Positions 27,713-36,719 are shown, counted from the first letter of the stretch. The stretch is 49,462 nucleotides of DNA from Haloarchaeobius salinus (GCF_024464185.1 NZ_JANHAU010000009.1:1-49462), one strand, 5' to 3'. Notes: a model not told the origin generated them from the sequence alone. Made by a program: numbers and translations.

Positions 27713-28141
27713 TTATTTGAACGGGTTGTCCGGTGTTTCCAGCCGGGTGATACTTCCGATTGCATCGAAATCGTCGTCGAATGCGTATAGATACTCTATA
27801 TCCTCCCGCCGCATGTATGCGATATTCGTCGCATCGCCGAAAGACAGGCCGTCGTAGGTCTTGAAGAGTTTCACGGCGCTGTTGAAGTCCTTCTGGGCCG
27901 CGTGGAGTACCTCGAACCCGACAGACTGGTTCAACCGCTCGTACGTCTCTTCAGCCTCGCCGTGGCGTTTCCTATTGTGGATCCAGTTGAGAATTTCGAG
28001 AACGATGTAGTTCGTGACCAGACCAGTCGGAAGATTGCCGTGGTCCATCTCCCTGACGATATCCATGGCGACATCGTGGTGCTGGTCGTCGGTGTCCGCC
28101 ATCCCGATGAGAACGCCCGTATCAACGACTGCGACCGCCAT
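27713..28141 (-). CDS. PIN-domain ribonuclease toxin (VapC type)
   Basis: 142 residues. The PIN fold shows the acidic residues in order: D7 (VVDTGVLIGMAD), a Glu in VTNYIVLEILNW, then GLSFGDATNIAYM and AFDDDFDAIG. VapC toxins cleave tRNA or rRNA and are held inactive by a VapB antitoxin encoded just upstream. The start codon overlaps the end of the antitoxin frame (28141), as in an operon. The catalytic set is complete. Because the antitoxin frame is damaged, the toxin may now be unexpressed, tolerated or inactive for reasons not visible here. Confidence 0.8.
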   Translation of the reverse strand: MAVAVVDTGVLIGMADTDDQHHDVAMDIVREMDHGNLPTGLVTNYIVLEILNWIHNRKRHGEAEETYERLNQSVGFEVLHAAQKDFNSAVKLFKTYDGLSFGDATNIAYMRREDIEYLYAFDDDFDAIGSITRLETPDNPFK

Positions 28142-28409
28142 CAGTTGTTCTCCGAGAACGCAGGGTCTTCCTCGAGACCGGCGAGATCGTGCGTTTCAGA
28201 TCCGCCACCACCCATCGAAACCGGTTCGAAGTCGTCGAACGCACCGTAGCGCTGTTTGACCACCTCTACAGAGAGATTCCCGTCGTCGTCGGTGTCCCAG
28301 CGAAGCTTATCGCCGGCCTCGATGTCGAGCCGACGCCGGAGGTCGGCTGGAATCGTGACCATCCCCGTTCGCTAACCTTCGTTTCCTTGGAAGGTTCTTC
28401 AGTTGCCAT
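28141..28409 (-). pseudogene. AbrB/SpoVT-type antitoxin (VapB-like) with a frameshift after residue 16
   Basis: From the ATG at 28407-28409 the frame begins MATEEPSKETKVSERG, the normal start of haloarchaeal AbrB-like antitoxins. The rest, MVTIPADLRRRLDIEAGDKL then RWDTDDDGNLSVEVVKQRYG, is one frame off. A single missing base in the GGGGATGG tract (28360-28365) would join them as ...SERG-MVTIP.... The second part has its own ATG at 28362 and could give a 73-residue protein lacking the first DNA-binding strand. It pairs with the VapC gene, whose start it overlaps. Either a true lesion, a sequencing error, or re-initiation at the inner ATG. Confidence 0.65.
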
Positions 28410-28522
28410 ATTCAACGACAAAGATTCTTGCGTGATACATGTTGCGCCACATGTATCCGATGGATCCCGCACAGATTTACCGGTTATCGAGGCGAGTACC
28501 TCGGAGTTAACCCCGAGCCAGT

Positions 28523-29677
28523 CTACCAGAATACGTCAATCAGACGTTGCAGTGGTGACGATGGTTGGACAGTGACTGACTCCGCTTGTGCGCTGGGTTC
28601 GGTCTCACCCTCACGAAGTTCAGAACGAGACTGTTGGGACTGCCGAAGCTCGGCAACCTCGTCCCGTGTGATTGCAAGTTCTCGTTCGAGGCTGTCGAGA
28701 CGAGACCTGAGTAGGTCGACGCGTTCGCGGAGCAGTGTGGGCTCTTGGTTCGAAGCCGAGACGGAGGAGCCGGTGCCAGCGATGCCCTGATCTCCTGTGT
28801 CTTGCTCGTACGTCTCGTTCGACACCTGCACGGCGTTTGCGATAGTCTGTTCTCCATAGGTCGACCCGTCCGCGTAGTGGACCTCGTCCCACTTCTCCCG
28901 GTAGAGACCGGAGTCACGGAACAGCTGATCCATGCGAGCCTCGTCGTTGCCAGTCCAGAACGCCAGCAGACAACAGAGTGCCATGTCAGCCTCTGACTGG
29001 CTCTCGTATCCTGCCGTACTTCCGTTCCAGAGCCGTTCGAACTTTTCGCCGTTCTTCGCGCTCGTCGCCTTCTCGATGAGTTCGGCGTCGGAGATCGAGG
29101 TCGGCGTGGAACCAGCGTCGCGCTTCTGTGCTCGCTCCTCGGTCGTCGACTCGTCGTCGCCGTACACGTACTGGTCGTACACCGGCGCGAACGTGTCCTG
29201 TCGTTCCTCAATTCGAGTCGGTGTCCCGTCGACGTGGTCGCCGGTCATGGTGAAGAACCGGGCCGAGTCGTAGCATTCGACTGACCCAGACCGGGACTTG
29301 GTGCTCGGAATCATCCCCTCGATGAGCACGTGGACACCCGTACCTGAGGGACTGACCTCGGTGTAGGAATCCAATCTCTCGACGATGTCTTCGGCCCACC
29401 CGGTGAGCTCGCCGTCCTCCCGACAGTCGTCGAGGTCCACACCGACGAAGGGGTCGTCCTCGGTGAACACGTATCCGAGTCCGTCCTCCGATTCCGAAGC
29501 CCCAAGCGCGACTTCGTAAATCGCCCACGTCTCCGGATCAGACACCGACGCGAACGAGCCGGTCTGCGGATCGATGGGGATCTTGGTCATCTTGCCATCG
29601 CGCTCTTTCGCGCGCCAGCAGACCCACTGCGGGTACTCACGAAGCGACGGAGGAATCGCGTCCGCGTCGACCGTCAT
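28523..29677 (-). CDS. Primase-like (NrS-1 polymerase / AEP type) protein of the mobile element
   Basis: 384 residues. The N-terminal domain begins PPSLREYPQWVCWRAKERDG then MTKIPIDPQTG, and carries GLGYVFTEDDPFVGVDLDDC (acidic metal-binding cluster) and TEVSPSGTGVHVLIEG (conserved S-G-T-G-x-H). This is the primase-polymerase-like fold found at the N-terminus of phage and plasmid replication proteins such as NrS-1 polymerase. The middle (about 200-270) is helical. The end is a Gln/Glu-rich coiled coil (LRERVDLLRSRLDSLERE). No helicase domain follows, so it is shorter than full replication proteins. Its ATG overlaps the VirB4 stop by 4 bases: last gene of the conjugation operon. Confidence 0.7.
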   Translation of the reverse strand: MTVDADAIPPSLREYPQWVCWRAKERDGKMTKIPIDPQTGSFASVSDPETWAIYEVALGASESEDGLGYVFTEDDPFVGVDLDDCREDGELTGWAEDIVERLDSYTEVSPSGTGVHVLIEGMIPSTKSRSGSVECYDSARFFTMTGDHVDGTPTRIEERQDTFAPVYDQYVYGDDESTTEERAQKRDAGSTPTSISDAELIEKATSAKNGEKFERLWNGSTAGYESQSEADMALCCLLAFWTGNDEARMDQLFRDSGLYREKWDEVHYADGSTYGEQTIANAVQVSNETYEQDTGDQGIAGTGSSVSASNQEPTLLRERVDLLRSRLDSLERELAITRDEVAELRQSQQSRSELREGETEPSAQAESVTVQPSSPLQRLIDVFW

Positions 29678-31680
29678 CGATGCACCTCGCCACTATCGGG
29701 GCTCAGTCGAACGTTCGAGTGCTGCTTGGAATCAGACCCAGGCTCCCTCTCACTCGTCACCACGCCATCGAGCACCTGTCGCTCGTACGGGCTTGCTCGA
29801 ACTCGGAGTGGGAACCAGCCCTCCTCGTCGATCCCGAGCAACGCCTCGGAGAAGCCGTCCTCGTCGTTGCCTGCTTTCGCGGTACGGACCCAGTTCACCT
29901 CGCGCTCGCTCAGCCCGAACCACTCCGCGAGTTTGTCGGCCTCCTCGTCGACGCGATGAATCAACGTCATCGAACAGAGGCTCGCGATGGTCTTCGCCTC
30001 GGGCGTGAGCGCGAATTCCCCACCGGTCTGCGTGATGAAGTGCAGCGAGAGGTCGTAGTGCCTGCTGTGACGCACTGCCGTCTCAAGGAATCCAAGCGAT
30101 GTCGAATCATGGAGCAGGTAGTGCGCCTCGTCGATGACGAACACGACACGCTTGTCGGTGCCTTTCGCACGCTCGTACACGGCGTTGAACAGTACCTGCA
30201 TCATCAGGCTCGTCTCCGCCTGTCCACGGACTCCCTCCTCCTGGTGCAGGTCGAGGTACACCACGGACGAGTCGAGGTCGAACTCCGTGGGTTGGGCGAG
30301 GTTCGCGAAGTCACCGTCCGGACGGAACGACGGCTGAAGGTCGGTGAGCAGCGCTTCGGCGTCCGCACGAACTCGCTCCTGCACACCTTCGGTCGGGTAG
30401 CCGAACGCCTCCGGTTCGTCGAGCATCGACTCCAGTACGCGCATGAGGTCGGTGATCGTCGGCGACTCCTTGCCGTGGGTGTCTGGGTCCCGCGTGATGC
30501 CCGCCTGCTCGTAGGTCTCCTGCACGGCACGGCGTAGGGTCTGTGTGCGGTCGCCGAGGGGGTTCGACGCGACGTGCGTGAAGAACGTCTTGAAGAACGT
30601 GAGCACCCACGCGACCTGCTCGCCCCACGGGTCGATGTCGGGTGTCGACTCCAGCACCTCGCTGGGCGTCTCCCTGATCTCGAGTGGATTGAACCCACGC
30701 GTCCCGCCGACGGTGACGCGCTCGCCACCGAGTGCGTCGCTCACGCCCGCGAACCCCTCGAGTGGATCGAGCATCACGATGATCGTATCGGGGTCGTACA
30801 TCGCCCGCCGCAGGAGCTGGAGTTTCGTCGAGAACGACTTGCCTGCGCCGAGCTTCCCGATGACCATCGTACAGTACCCGGTTTCGCGTTCGAACCGGTC
30901 GAGGATGAGCGGGCTCTCGTTGAGCGCGTACGTGCCGTACTCGATACCAGGCTCTGCGAACGCACCCGAAACGAACGGGAACATCGCACCAAGCGCACCC
31001 CCGAGCATGGGTGTGGTCGAGTCGAGTGAGTCGTCGAGTCGGTCCACGCCGATGGGACTGCACGAGACGAGGCTGTCGAGCTGCTGCCAGCGCGGCGTCA
31101 CGGGCGTCAGGTTCGCCGGCGCACGTCTCGCCGCCCCGAGCACGCCATCGACGTCGACGCGCTCTGCGTCGGGCTCGTCGGCTCTCGTGGTGAGGTACAT
31201 CGAGACGTCGAACGCCTCCATCGGCGTGTTCCGCAGCACGTCGTAGAGGTCCTGATAGTCCTCCAGGTCCTTCCGGATGCCACGCGCCCCGGCTCGGTGC
31301 CGTTCATTCAGGTACTCGTGGTCGGCTTCGAGCGTCTCGATCTTGTTCTCCAGTTCGTTCAGCGTCCGGTCCGTATCCCGGGGGTCGACGTGAATCGCGA
31401 TATCGGTCTCTCGCGTCTCGCCGGTCGAGTACAGCTGTTCGAACAGCCCGTCCGTGGGCGCGTCCGGATACTCCGCGACCCACTGCGTTCGTGTCAACTG
31501 CTCACCCATCTGGACGCTGTTCGGGAACTCCTCGATGCTGTCCGCGCTCACGAGCGACCGGTGGCTCTCCGCAACCGACCCGAGATTACGGTCCAGTCCC
31601 TCATTCGGAGCTGTCGCGTCCGTCTCCTCTCCGTCGCCCTCCGGGTCGTTGGCGAAGAACGAGCGAAGAATCCGAATCAT
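29674..31680 (-). CDS. virB4: VirB4-type conjugation ATPase
   Basis: 668 residues. Walker A is GKLGAGKSFSTKL (about 275-287) and Walker B with the catalytic Glu is VVFVIDEAHYLLHDS (about 505). Other family stretches are IIVMLDPLEGFAG and HYDLSLHFITQTGGEF. VirB4/TraC ATPases power pilus or DNA-transfer machines of type IV secretion. The first 200 residues hold an acidic tail and a helical region in place of a separate VirB4 N-terminal domain, which may be supplied by the gene upstream. Start and stop overlap the neighbours by 4 bases each. No signal or membrane helix: peripheral at the cytoplasmic face. Confidence 0.85.
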   Translation of the reverse strand: MIRILRSFFANDPEGDGEETDATAPNEGLDRNLGSVAESHRSLVSADSIEEFPNSVQMGEQLTRTQWVAEYPDAPTDGLFEQLYSTGETRETDIAIHVDPRDTDRTLNELENKIETLEADHEYLNERHRAGARGIRKDLEDYQDLYDVLRNTPMEAFDVSMYLTTRADEPDAERVDVDGVLGAARRAPANLTPVTPRWQQLDSLVSCSPIGVDRLDDSLDSTTPMLGGALGAMFPFVSGAFAEPGIEYGTYALNESPLILDRFERETGYCTMVIGKLGAGKSFSTKLQLLRRAMYDPDTIIVMLDPLEGFAGVSDALGGERVTVGGTRGFNPLEIRETPSEVLESTPDIDPWGEQVAWVLTFFKTFFTHVASNPLGDRTQTLRRAVQETYEQAGITRDPDTHGKESPTITDLMRVLESMLDEPEAFGYPTEGVQERVRADAEALLTDLQPSFRPDGDFANLAQPTEFDLDSSVVYLDLHQEEGVRGQAETSLMMQVLFNAVYERAKGTDKRVVFVIDEAHYLLHDSTSLGFLETAVRHSRHYDLSLHFITQTGGEFALTPEAKTIASLCSMTLIHRVDEEADKLAEWFGLSEREVNWVRTAKAGNDEDGFSEALLGIDEEGWFPLRVRASPYERQVLDGVVTSEREPGSDSKQHSNVRLSPDSGEVHR

Positions 31681-32687
31681 TGCACGCCTCCGACGAGCGG
31701 TGTCGTCCGCAGCCGCTGGTCCATCTCGCCCTGTGACGCGTCGGTTCCCGCCCAGAACTCCTCGACGAGTTCCGTCGCCGCTTCGACGGGAACACTGTGG
31801 GCAGTACAGCCGTCGATCTCCCGCAGGCCACCGCTGACCCGTCGCAGGCGCTCGTCGAGTCGCTGCTGCAACACGGCGCGCTGTTTCTCGATCGGTGGCG
31901 CGGCAATCGCGCGGATGAACAGCCCCAATACAGGAAGCCCGGCGAGTTGCTGGGTGATGCTCTCGCGTTCGAACTGGACCTCCTCGGGACGCACCGAGAC
32001 GACGACGTAGTGGTCACGGATGGTCATCTGACGTGAGTCGAGCTCGCGGCCGTACCACTCGATGTACTCCTCGATGAGCGCGGTCAGCTGGGGGTTCTCC
32101 TTGACGTCCGAATCCTGAAGCCGGCGTTCGTAGTGCGAGAGGTACTCTTCCACCGGAAACGACCGGGTCGTCGAATAGAACTGTAGCGGGAACTCGACGG
32201 TCGTGTTGAGAAACCGCTGGAACGCCGCCGTCGTCTGCGTCCACTCCTCGTCGGTCGCCAGCGCGAGCATGGGCGGCGTCACCTGAACGATGCCCACGAA
32301 CGCGCCGTCGGTCCGCTCGATGGCACCGAGCTCTTGATGGACTCGCTCGAGCTGTGTGTACTCCTTCGCGTCCTCGTGGTCGAGCTGCGAGGGTCGGCGC
32401 AAGTATGCGAGCATCGAGGTCACCCAGTCGATGCTCGAGGTGTACGTCGGCGTGAGGTAGACGAACACCGCGCCGACCACCGTTGCGAGTGCAGCGAGCG
32501 GGATGACGATCTGCTGGATCCGATAGCCCGCGATGGTCGTCGTCGCCGGGACCAGGAGCTGTGTCGCGAGCACGACGACAACCCCGGGGAACAGGCCGAC
32601 CATCAGGTCGGTGAGCGTGTAGCTTCCGAACAGTTTTGCGTCTGTACCGATCGACTTCGGGACTCGTTTCGCTGGTTCCGTACTCAT
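31677..32687 (-). CDS. PrgI/VirB3-like membrane protein fused to a VirB4 N-terminal-like domain
   Basis: 336 residues. Residues 1-90 read RVPKSIGTDAKLFGSYTLTD followed by two membrane helices (about 28-47 and 55-78), the PrgI/VirB3 layout. The cytoplasmic remainder resembles the N-terminal half of VirB4/TraC: VHQELGAIERTDGAFVGIVQ, EFPLQFYSTTRSFPVEEYLS and DHYVVVSVRPEEVQFE. The next gene supplies the ATPase part, so the usual VirB3-VirB4 protein appears split after the N-terminal domain. ATGA overlaps on both sides point to coupled translation and a stable complex. Confidence 0.72.
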   Translation of the reverse strand: MSTEPAKRVPKSIGTDAKLFGSYTLTDLMVGLFPGVVVVLATQLLVPATTTIAGYRIQQIVIPLAALATVVGAVFVYLTPTYTSSIDWVTSMLAYLRRPSQLDHEDAKEYTQLERVHQELGAIERTDGAFVGIVQVTPPMLALATDEEWTQTTAAFQRFLNTTVEFPLQFYSTTRSFPVEEYLSHYERRLQDSDVKENPQLTALIEEYIEWYGRELDSRQMTIRDHYVVVSVRPEEVQFERESITQQLAGLPVLGLFIRAIAAPPIEKQRAVLQQRLDERLRRVSGGLREIDGCTAHSVPVEAATELVEEFWAGTDASQGEMDQRLRTTPLVGGVQ

Positions 32688-33907
32688 GTCTGATTGGCGT
32701 CTGTTGCGTCAGTCGTCTGCGCTGTGCGTGCTGGTGGGAGTGCGCTCGGCCGGTCTGGTCGGAGCGCGTCGAAGGACTCGTTTCGTGTGCTGCTGTGAGG
32801 ACCAGCTGAATCGGTGGACGGACCACCTGCACTCTGTCTCGTCGGTGTGGAGAACACGGCACCGAGTGAGTCTCGCGTCCCGCGAACCCGCTGTCCCGCT
32901 GCGTGTGCCCGGGAGTTGCCAGAGCCGAGCACTGTCTGTCCATCCCGCCGAATCGCGCTGTCCCCGCGAAGTCCCCGGGAGAAGTTCCGGCCCCCGTGGG
33001 CTGCGGTCTGGCCTGCTTGCTTGGTAGAGCTCATCTGCTGTCCCAGACGGCCTGTCGAGACCTGGCGACCGATACGCTCGCTCGCGACGAACATCGCGCC
33101 CGCCTGCCAGAACAGGACGAATGGCGCGACGAGTGCGAGAAACGGCGTCACGAGGCCGAGGATCCACGAGATCAGACCGGTGACCGAGAGTCCGAAATTC
33201 TCGCCGAGGATAGCCGAGAGTCGGAACAGGACCACCGCTGGGAACGTCATGAACAGGAAGGGCACGTAGAAACCTGCCAGCCGCTTCATGAACCGCGCGA
33301 CGAGCGCAAACGGGCCCACACTCGGGATCCACATGACGATCAGGAGCGGCATCACCAGAACGAACATGTACAGCGCAATTCGCCTGGCTAGATAGACGAT
33401 CGCGATGGAAGCGAGGAGCGAGTTGTTCACGGACACCGAGATCGCGTAGGCGATCGCACTGAGGGCACTATACGAGATGGTCTCGATCAAATCGACGTCC
33501 GAGAGGTCCGGGAGGATGTACACTCCGAGGTTGTCCACGAACTGCAGCGAGAACGCGGCGATCCACCACCACGAGAGGATAGCGAGCAGTCCTGCGAACG
33601 CACGCCGTTTCAGCCGTGCTCCCTGGTAACCGCTGAAGAGATTGCTCGTCGACTCCAGCAGGATAATCAGACCGATCGACAGCGCCCAGACACCGAGTGC
33701 GAGCGGGACGATCGACTCCCAGTAGTAATCGTAGAGACTGGGCCAGACGCCGTTCGTGGGCCGACTGAAGATCGCGTTCGGCGCATCCGTGCCGATCACG
33801 AACTGGAGAACCTCGTTGCCGTACTCCTCGACGAGGGTTTCGAGAGGCTGGAATAGCTCCTCAACGAAGTCTGTGAGGGCATCGATTATTATCTCTTTTA
33901 GACCCAT
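32684..33907 (-). CDS. VirB6/TrbL-like polytopic membrane protein of the conjugation operon
   Basis: 407 residues. About six to seven membrane helices lie between residues 60 and 285 (for example SIVPLALGVWALSIGLIILL and LVTPFLALVAPFVLFWQAGA). A polar, Ser/Thr/Arg-rich tail of about 120 residues (RQVSTGRLGQQMSSTKQAGQ...) follows, as in VirB6/TrbL channel proteins. The start at 33905-33907 has a strong Shine-Dalgarno, GGAGGAGG, 5 bases upstream. It is now the first intact gene of the operon. The stop overlaps the next ATG by 4 bases. Its role would be the inner-membrane channel for DNA transfer. Confidence 0.75.
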   Translation of the reverse strand: MGLKEIIIDALTDFVEELFQPLETLVEEYGNEVLQFVIGTDAPNAIFSRPTNGVWPSLYDYYWESIVPLALGVWALSIGLIILLESTSNLFSGYQGARLKRRAFAGLLAILSWWWIAAFSLQFVDNLGVYILPDLSDVDLIETISYSALSAIAYAISVSVNNSLLASIAIVYLARRIALYMFVLVMPLLIVMWIPSVGPFALVARFMKRLAGFYVPFLFMTFPAVVLFRLSAILGENFGLSVTGLISWILGLVTPFLALVAPFVLFWQAGAMFVASERIGRQVSTGRLGQQMSSTKQAGQTAAHGGRNFSRGLRGDSAIRRDGQTVLGSGNSRAHAAGQRVRGTRDSLGAVFSTPTRQSAGGPSTDSAGPHSSTRNESFDALRPDRPSALPPARTAQTTDATDANQT

Positions 33908-34019
33908 CAGTCCTCCTCCTGAACGGTTTCGAGTTCGGCGGTCGCTTCGCTACAGATGTGCCGATTCCAGACCCCATGTTTGAGCAACCAACAAATCCAT
34001 ACTTCCCGCTCCGTGACGA
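33906..34019 (-). pseudogene. C-terminal remnant of an upstream conjugation-operon gene
   Basis: The minus frame ending at 33906 reads IVTEREVWICWLLKHGVWNR and HICSEATAELETVQEED-stop. Its TGA overlaps the VirB6-like ATG (TGATG), as expected for a gene of the same operon. To the right it runs straight into the divergent histidine kinase gene, so its 5' part and the operon promoter appear to be lost or replaced. No family recognised. Confidence 0.35.
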
Positions 34020-34025
34020 TTGTGT

Positions 34026-36185
34026 ATGACTGCTGATTCCGGGGGCGACCGCCACCGATTCGTACACCCGGACTCGGGGCCCATCCATCTCCTCCACGTC
34101 GACGACGACCCACAGCTTGCAGCCCTCGTTTCGGCCTTTCTCGAACGGCAGGGCGACCGGTTTCGCGTCCAGACAGAGACGGATCCGGAAGCGGCGCTGT
34201 CGACGATTCGAGACGATGCAACCGACTTCGACTGCATCGTCAGCGACTACGACATGCCCGGGCTGGACGGCCTCGAACTCCTCGAGCAGATCCGAACGGA
34301 CTACCCGAACCTGCCGTTCGTCCTGTTCACCGGCCATGGCTCCGAAGCAATTGCGAGCGAAGCGATCACTGCTGGCGTCACGGAGTACCTGCAAAAGGGC
34401 GGTGGCAGTGAGCAGTACACCGTCCTGGCCAACCGAATCGAACAGGTCGTCGAGCGGTACTGGGCCGAGCGCTACGCCGACCACGCACGACAGGCCATCG
34501 AGACGGCACAGGGAGGCATCAACATCCTCGACGAGGACGGCTACATCCAATATGTCAACGAGGCCTGTGCGGACCTCCTCGGGTACGAGCGTCAAGAACT
34601 ACTCGGCGAGCACTGGGAGGTTCTGTATCGTGACGAAGACATCGACGAGGTCTACGAGGTCCTGTTACCGGAAGCACGACAAGGGCAGTGGCAGGGCCGG
34701 ACCTCTTACAAGCGTAACGATGGCAGTGTCATCGAGACCAACCACACGCTCACCGTCAGCGCCGACGGCTCGCTCATCTGTACGTTCTCACCCATCGACG
34801 ACCCCGCCACGGAACGGGCGCTCTCACTCCGAACGCGCGCGATGGACGAAGCACCCGTCGGAATCGTCTTGATTGACCCCCACGCCGACGGGAACCCGAT
34901 CACGTACGCGAACGATCGATTCACCGAACTCAGCGGCGACGACAGCGCCGATGTCGTGGGACGAGACTGGCTCTTCCTGGAGGGTCCGGACACGAGCGCC
35001 GAGGCCGTTGCCGAGCTCCGCTCTGCCATCCAGGAGCGTGACCGGGCCACCGTGGAGCTGCGAAACCATCGGGCGGACGGGACGGTGTTCTGGGATCGCG
35101 TCCGGGTCGCGCCCGTGTTCGATTCCGACGGCGAGCTGGCACGCTTCGTCAGCTTCCACGACGACGTGACGGACCGAAAGGCCGCCGAAGAGCACCTCCA
35201 GTCCAGCACGGCTCGGCTCGAAGCGCTGTTCGATGGCTCACCCGACATGATCATACTCCACGACGCCGACGGCGTCATCCAGGACGTCAACCGTGAGACC
35301 TGCAGGAAACTCGGGTACACGGAGTCCGAACTCGTCGGGAAGACGGTGTGGGACATCGACGCGACGGCCGACAGGGAGCGAGCGCAGTCGTTCTGGGACG
35401 GCCTGGAAACGAACTGTCCACGACGGTTCGAAGCCGAGCTCCGGCGTTCCAACGGGGAGACGATCCCGGTCGAGGTCCACCTGATCCGGCTGGACCTCGA
35501 CGGGGAGGACCGGTTCGTGGCGATGGATCGCGACATCACAGAGCAGCGAGCGCGCGAGGACGAACTCCTCCGACAGAACGAACGCCTCGACCGCTTCGCG
35601 AGCGTCGTCAGCCACGACCTGCGGAACCCGCTCCAGCTCGCCCAGGGCCGTCTCGAACTCCTCAGCGACGAGTGTGAGAGCGAGCACACAGACGACATCG
35701 AGTTCGCGTTGAACCGGATGGACGACCTCGTCGAGAACCTGCTCACCCTGGCACAACTGGGTGACGAAGCGATGGAATTCCAGCGAGTTGCACTTTCAGA
35801 GCTCGTCCGGAACTGTTGGGAGACGGTCGACACACGAGACGCGACGCTCGTCGTCGAGACCGAGCGCTCCGTGGATGCGGACCCGGACCAACTCCAGCAA
35901 CTGTTCGAGAACCTCATTCGAAACACCGTCGAGCACGGCGGAATGGACGTCACCGTGACCGTCGGTGACACCGATACCGGGTTCTACGTTGCGGACGATG
36001 GCCCGGGAATCCCGGAGTCCGAGCACGAGAAGGTGTTCGAGGCGGGCTACTCGACGGCAGATGCGGGGACTGGCTTCGGCCTGGATATCGTCGAACAGAT
36101 CGTCGCCGCGCACGACTGGACGGTTCAGCTCACCGAGAGCGCCGATGGTGGGGCGCGCTTCGATGTACGGACGGATACCGAATGA
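34026..36185 (+). CDS. Hybrid sensor: receiver - three PAS - histidine kinase
   Basis: 719 residues from the ATG at 34026; a TTG two codons upstream is an alternative. Domains in order are: receiver (about 18-135) with IHLLHVDDDPQ, phosphoacceptor in CIVSDYDMPGLDG and YLQKGGG; PAS 1 (about 150-255, INILDEDGYIQYVNEACADL); PAS 2 (about 270-390, IVLIDPHADGNPITYANDRF); PAS 3 (about 395-510, MIILHDADGVIQDVNRETCR); HisKA with the phosphorylated His in SVVSHDLRNPLQLA; and HATPase with N box LFENLIRNTVEHGG and G boxes DDGPGIPES and GTGFGLDIVEQIV. Fully cytoplasmic. Ligand unknown. It is divergent from the conjugation operon and abuts its broken 5' end. Confidence 0.88.
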   Translation: MTADSGGDRHRFVHPDSGPIHLLHVDDDPQLAALVSAFLERQGDRFRVQTETDPEAALSTIRDDATDFDCIVSDYDMPGLDGLELLEQIRTDYPNLPFVLFTGHGSEAIASEAITAGVTEYLQKGGGSEQYTVLANRIEQVVERYWAERYADHARQAIETAQGGINILDEDGYIQYVNEACADLLGYERQELLGEHWEVLYRDEDIDEVYEVLLPEARQGQWQGRTSYKRNDGSVIETNHTLTVSADGSLICTFSPIDDPATERALSLRTRAMDEAPVGIVLIDPHADGNPITYANDRFTELSGDDSADVVGRDWLFLEGPDTSAEAVAELRSAIQERDRATVELRNHRADGTVFWDRVRVAPVFDSDGELARFVSFHDDVTDRKAAEEHLQSSTARLEALFDGSPDMIILHDADGVIQDVNRETCRKLGYTESELVGKTVWDIDATADRERAQSFWDGLETNCPRRFEAELRRSNGETIPVEVHLIRLDLDGEDRFVAMDRDITEQRAREDELLRQNERLDRFASVVSHDLRNPLQLAQGRLELLSDECESEHTDDIEFALNRMDDLVENLLTLAQLGDEAMEFQRVALSELVRNCWETVDTRDATLVVETERSVDADPDQLQQLFENLIRNTVEHGGMDVTVTVGDTDTGFYVADDGPGIPESEHEKVFEAGYSTADAGTGFGLDIVEQIVAAHDWTVQLTESADGGARFDVRTDTE

Positions 36186-36719
36186 GCAATCGACCGACGA
36201 CTGCGGTCGTCGGCTTCCACCTGGCGTACCTCTGAACTGACCAGTGGAGGGACAGCGCTGCTGGAATGGCGTGGGTGGAGAAACGTCGGGAAAAGACCCT
36301 GTCGTGGGGAGAGAGGGTGACTCTGAACGTGGACAGACCCTGTTCGGCCCATCCACATCATGTTAGTTGTTCACAATGAATAAGCATGTTGGCTGTCATA
36401 CAAAGCCACAACCATCTCACAGAAAGCAGCCACTCAGTAGAACGTCACCTCAACTCGCACGACAGACGACCAGCGCCGTGGAGAGTCCTACGAAGAACAG
36501 CGCAGCGTCGTCGTGCTCACTTCTATGAAAAATCGACAGGGGGAGTTCGAGATTGGGAATGGAAAGTGAATCGGAGACCATAGTGGACAGACCCCCCTCT
36601 GGTCTATCCAGTGAGACGGACGTTGGCCCATTGTATGTTGTTTTTGGCTTCTATGTCAGGGTTCCAATCTGTTTTCAGTCATTGAGGGGGTTGAAGAAGG
36701 TCGACATCGGCCCCCGGTG
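36186..36719. other. Non-coding stretch with two copies of an inverted-repeat motif
   Basis: 530 bases after the kinase. It contains GTGGACAGACCC at 36329-36340 and again at 36583-36594, each followed by GGYCYATCCA. No gene was supported; short plus-strand frames here are Arg/His-rich and unlike haloarchaeal proteins. Confidence 0.45.
36584..36610. repeat. Inverted repeat TGGACAGACC - N7 - GGTCTATCCA
   Basis: 10-base arms with one mismatch around CCCCTCT. A more degenerate copy (TGGACAGACC - N6 - GGCCCATCCA) lies at 36330-36355, in the same orientation and 254 bases away. It could be an operator pair or an origin-type repeat. Confidence 0.6.

Noticed and set aside
33861-34595. Minus-strand frame of 244 residues opposite the histidine kinase
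   Set aside because: The kinase domains on the plus strand are unambiguous; only the last part of a neighbouring minus frame (33906-34019) may be a true remnant.
34706-35971. Minus-strand frame of 421 residues opposite the kinase
   Set aside because: Ser/Arg-rich mirror of the kinase codons, no family features.
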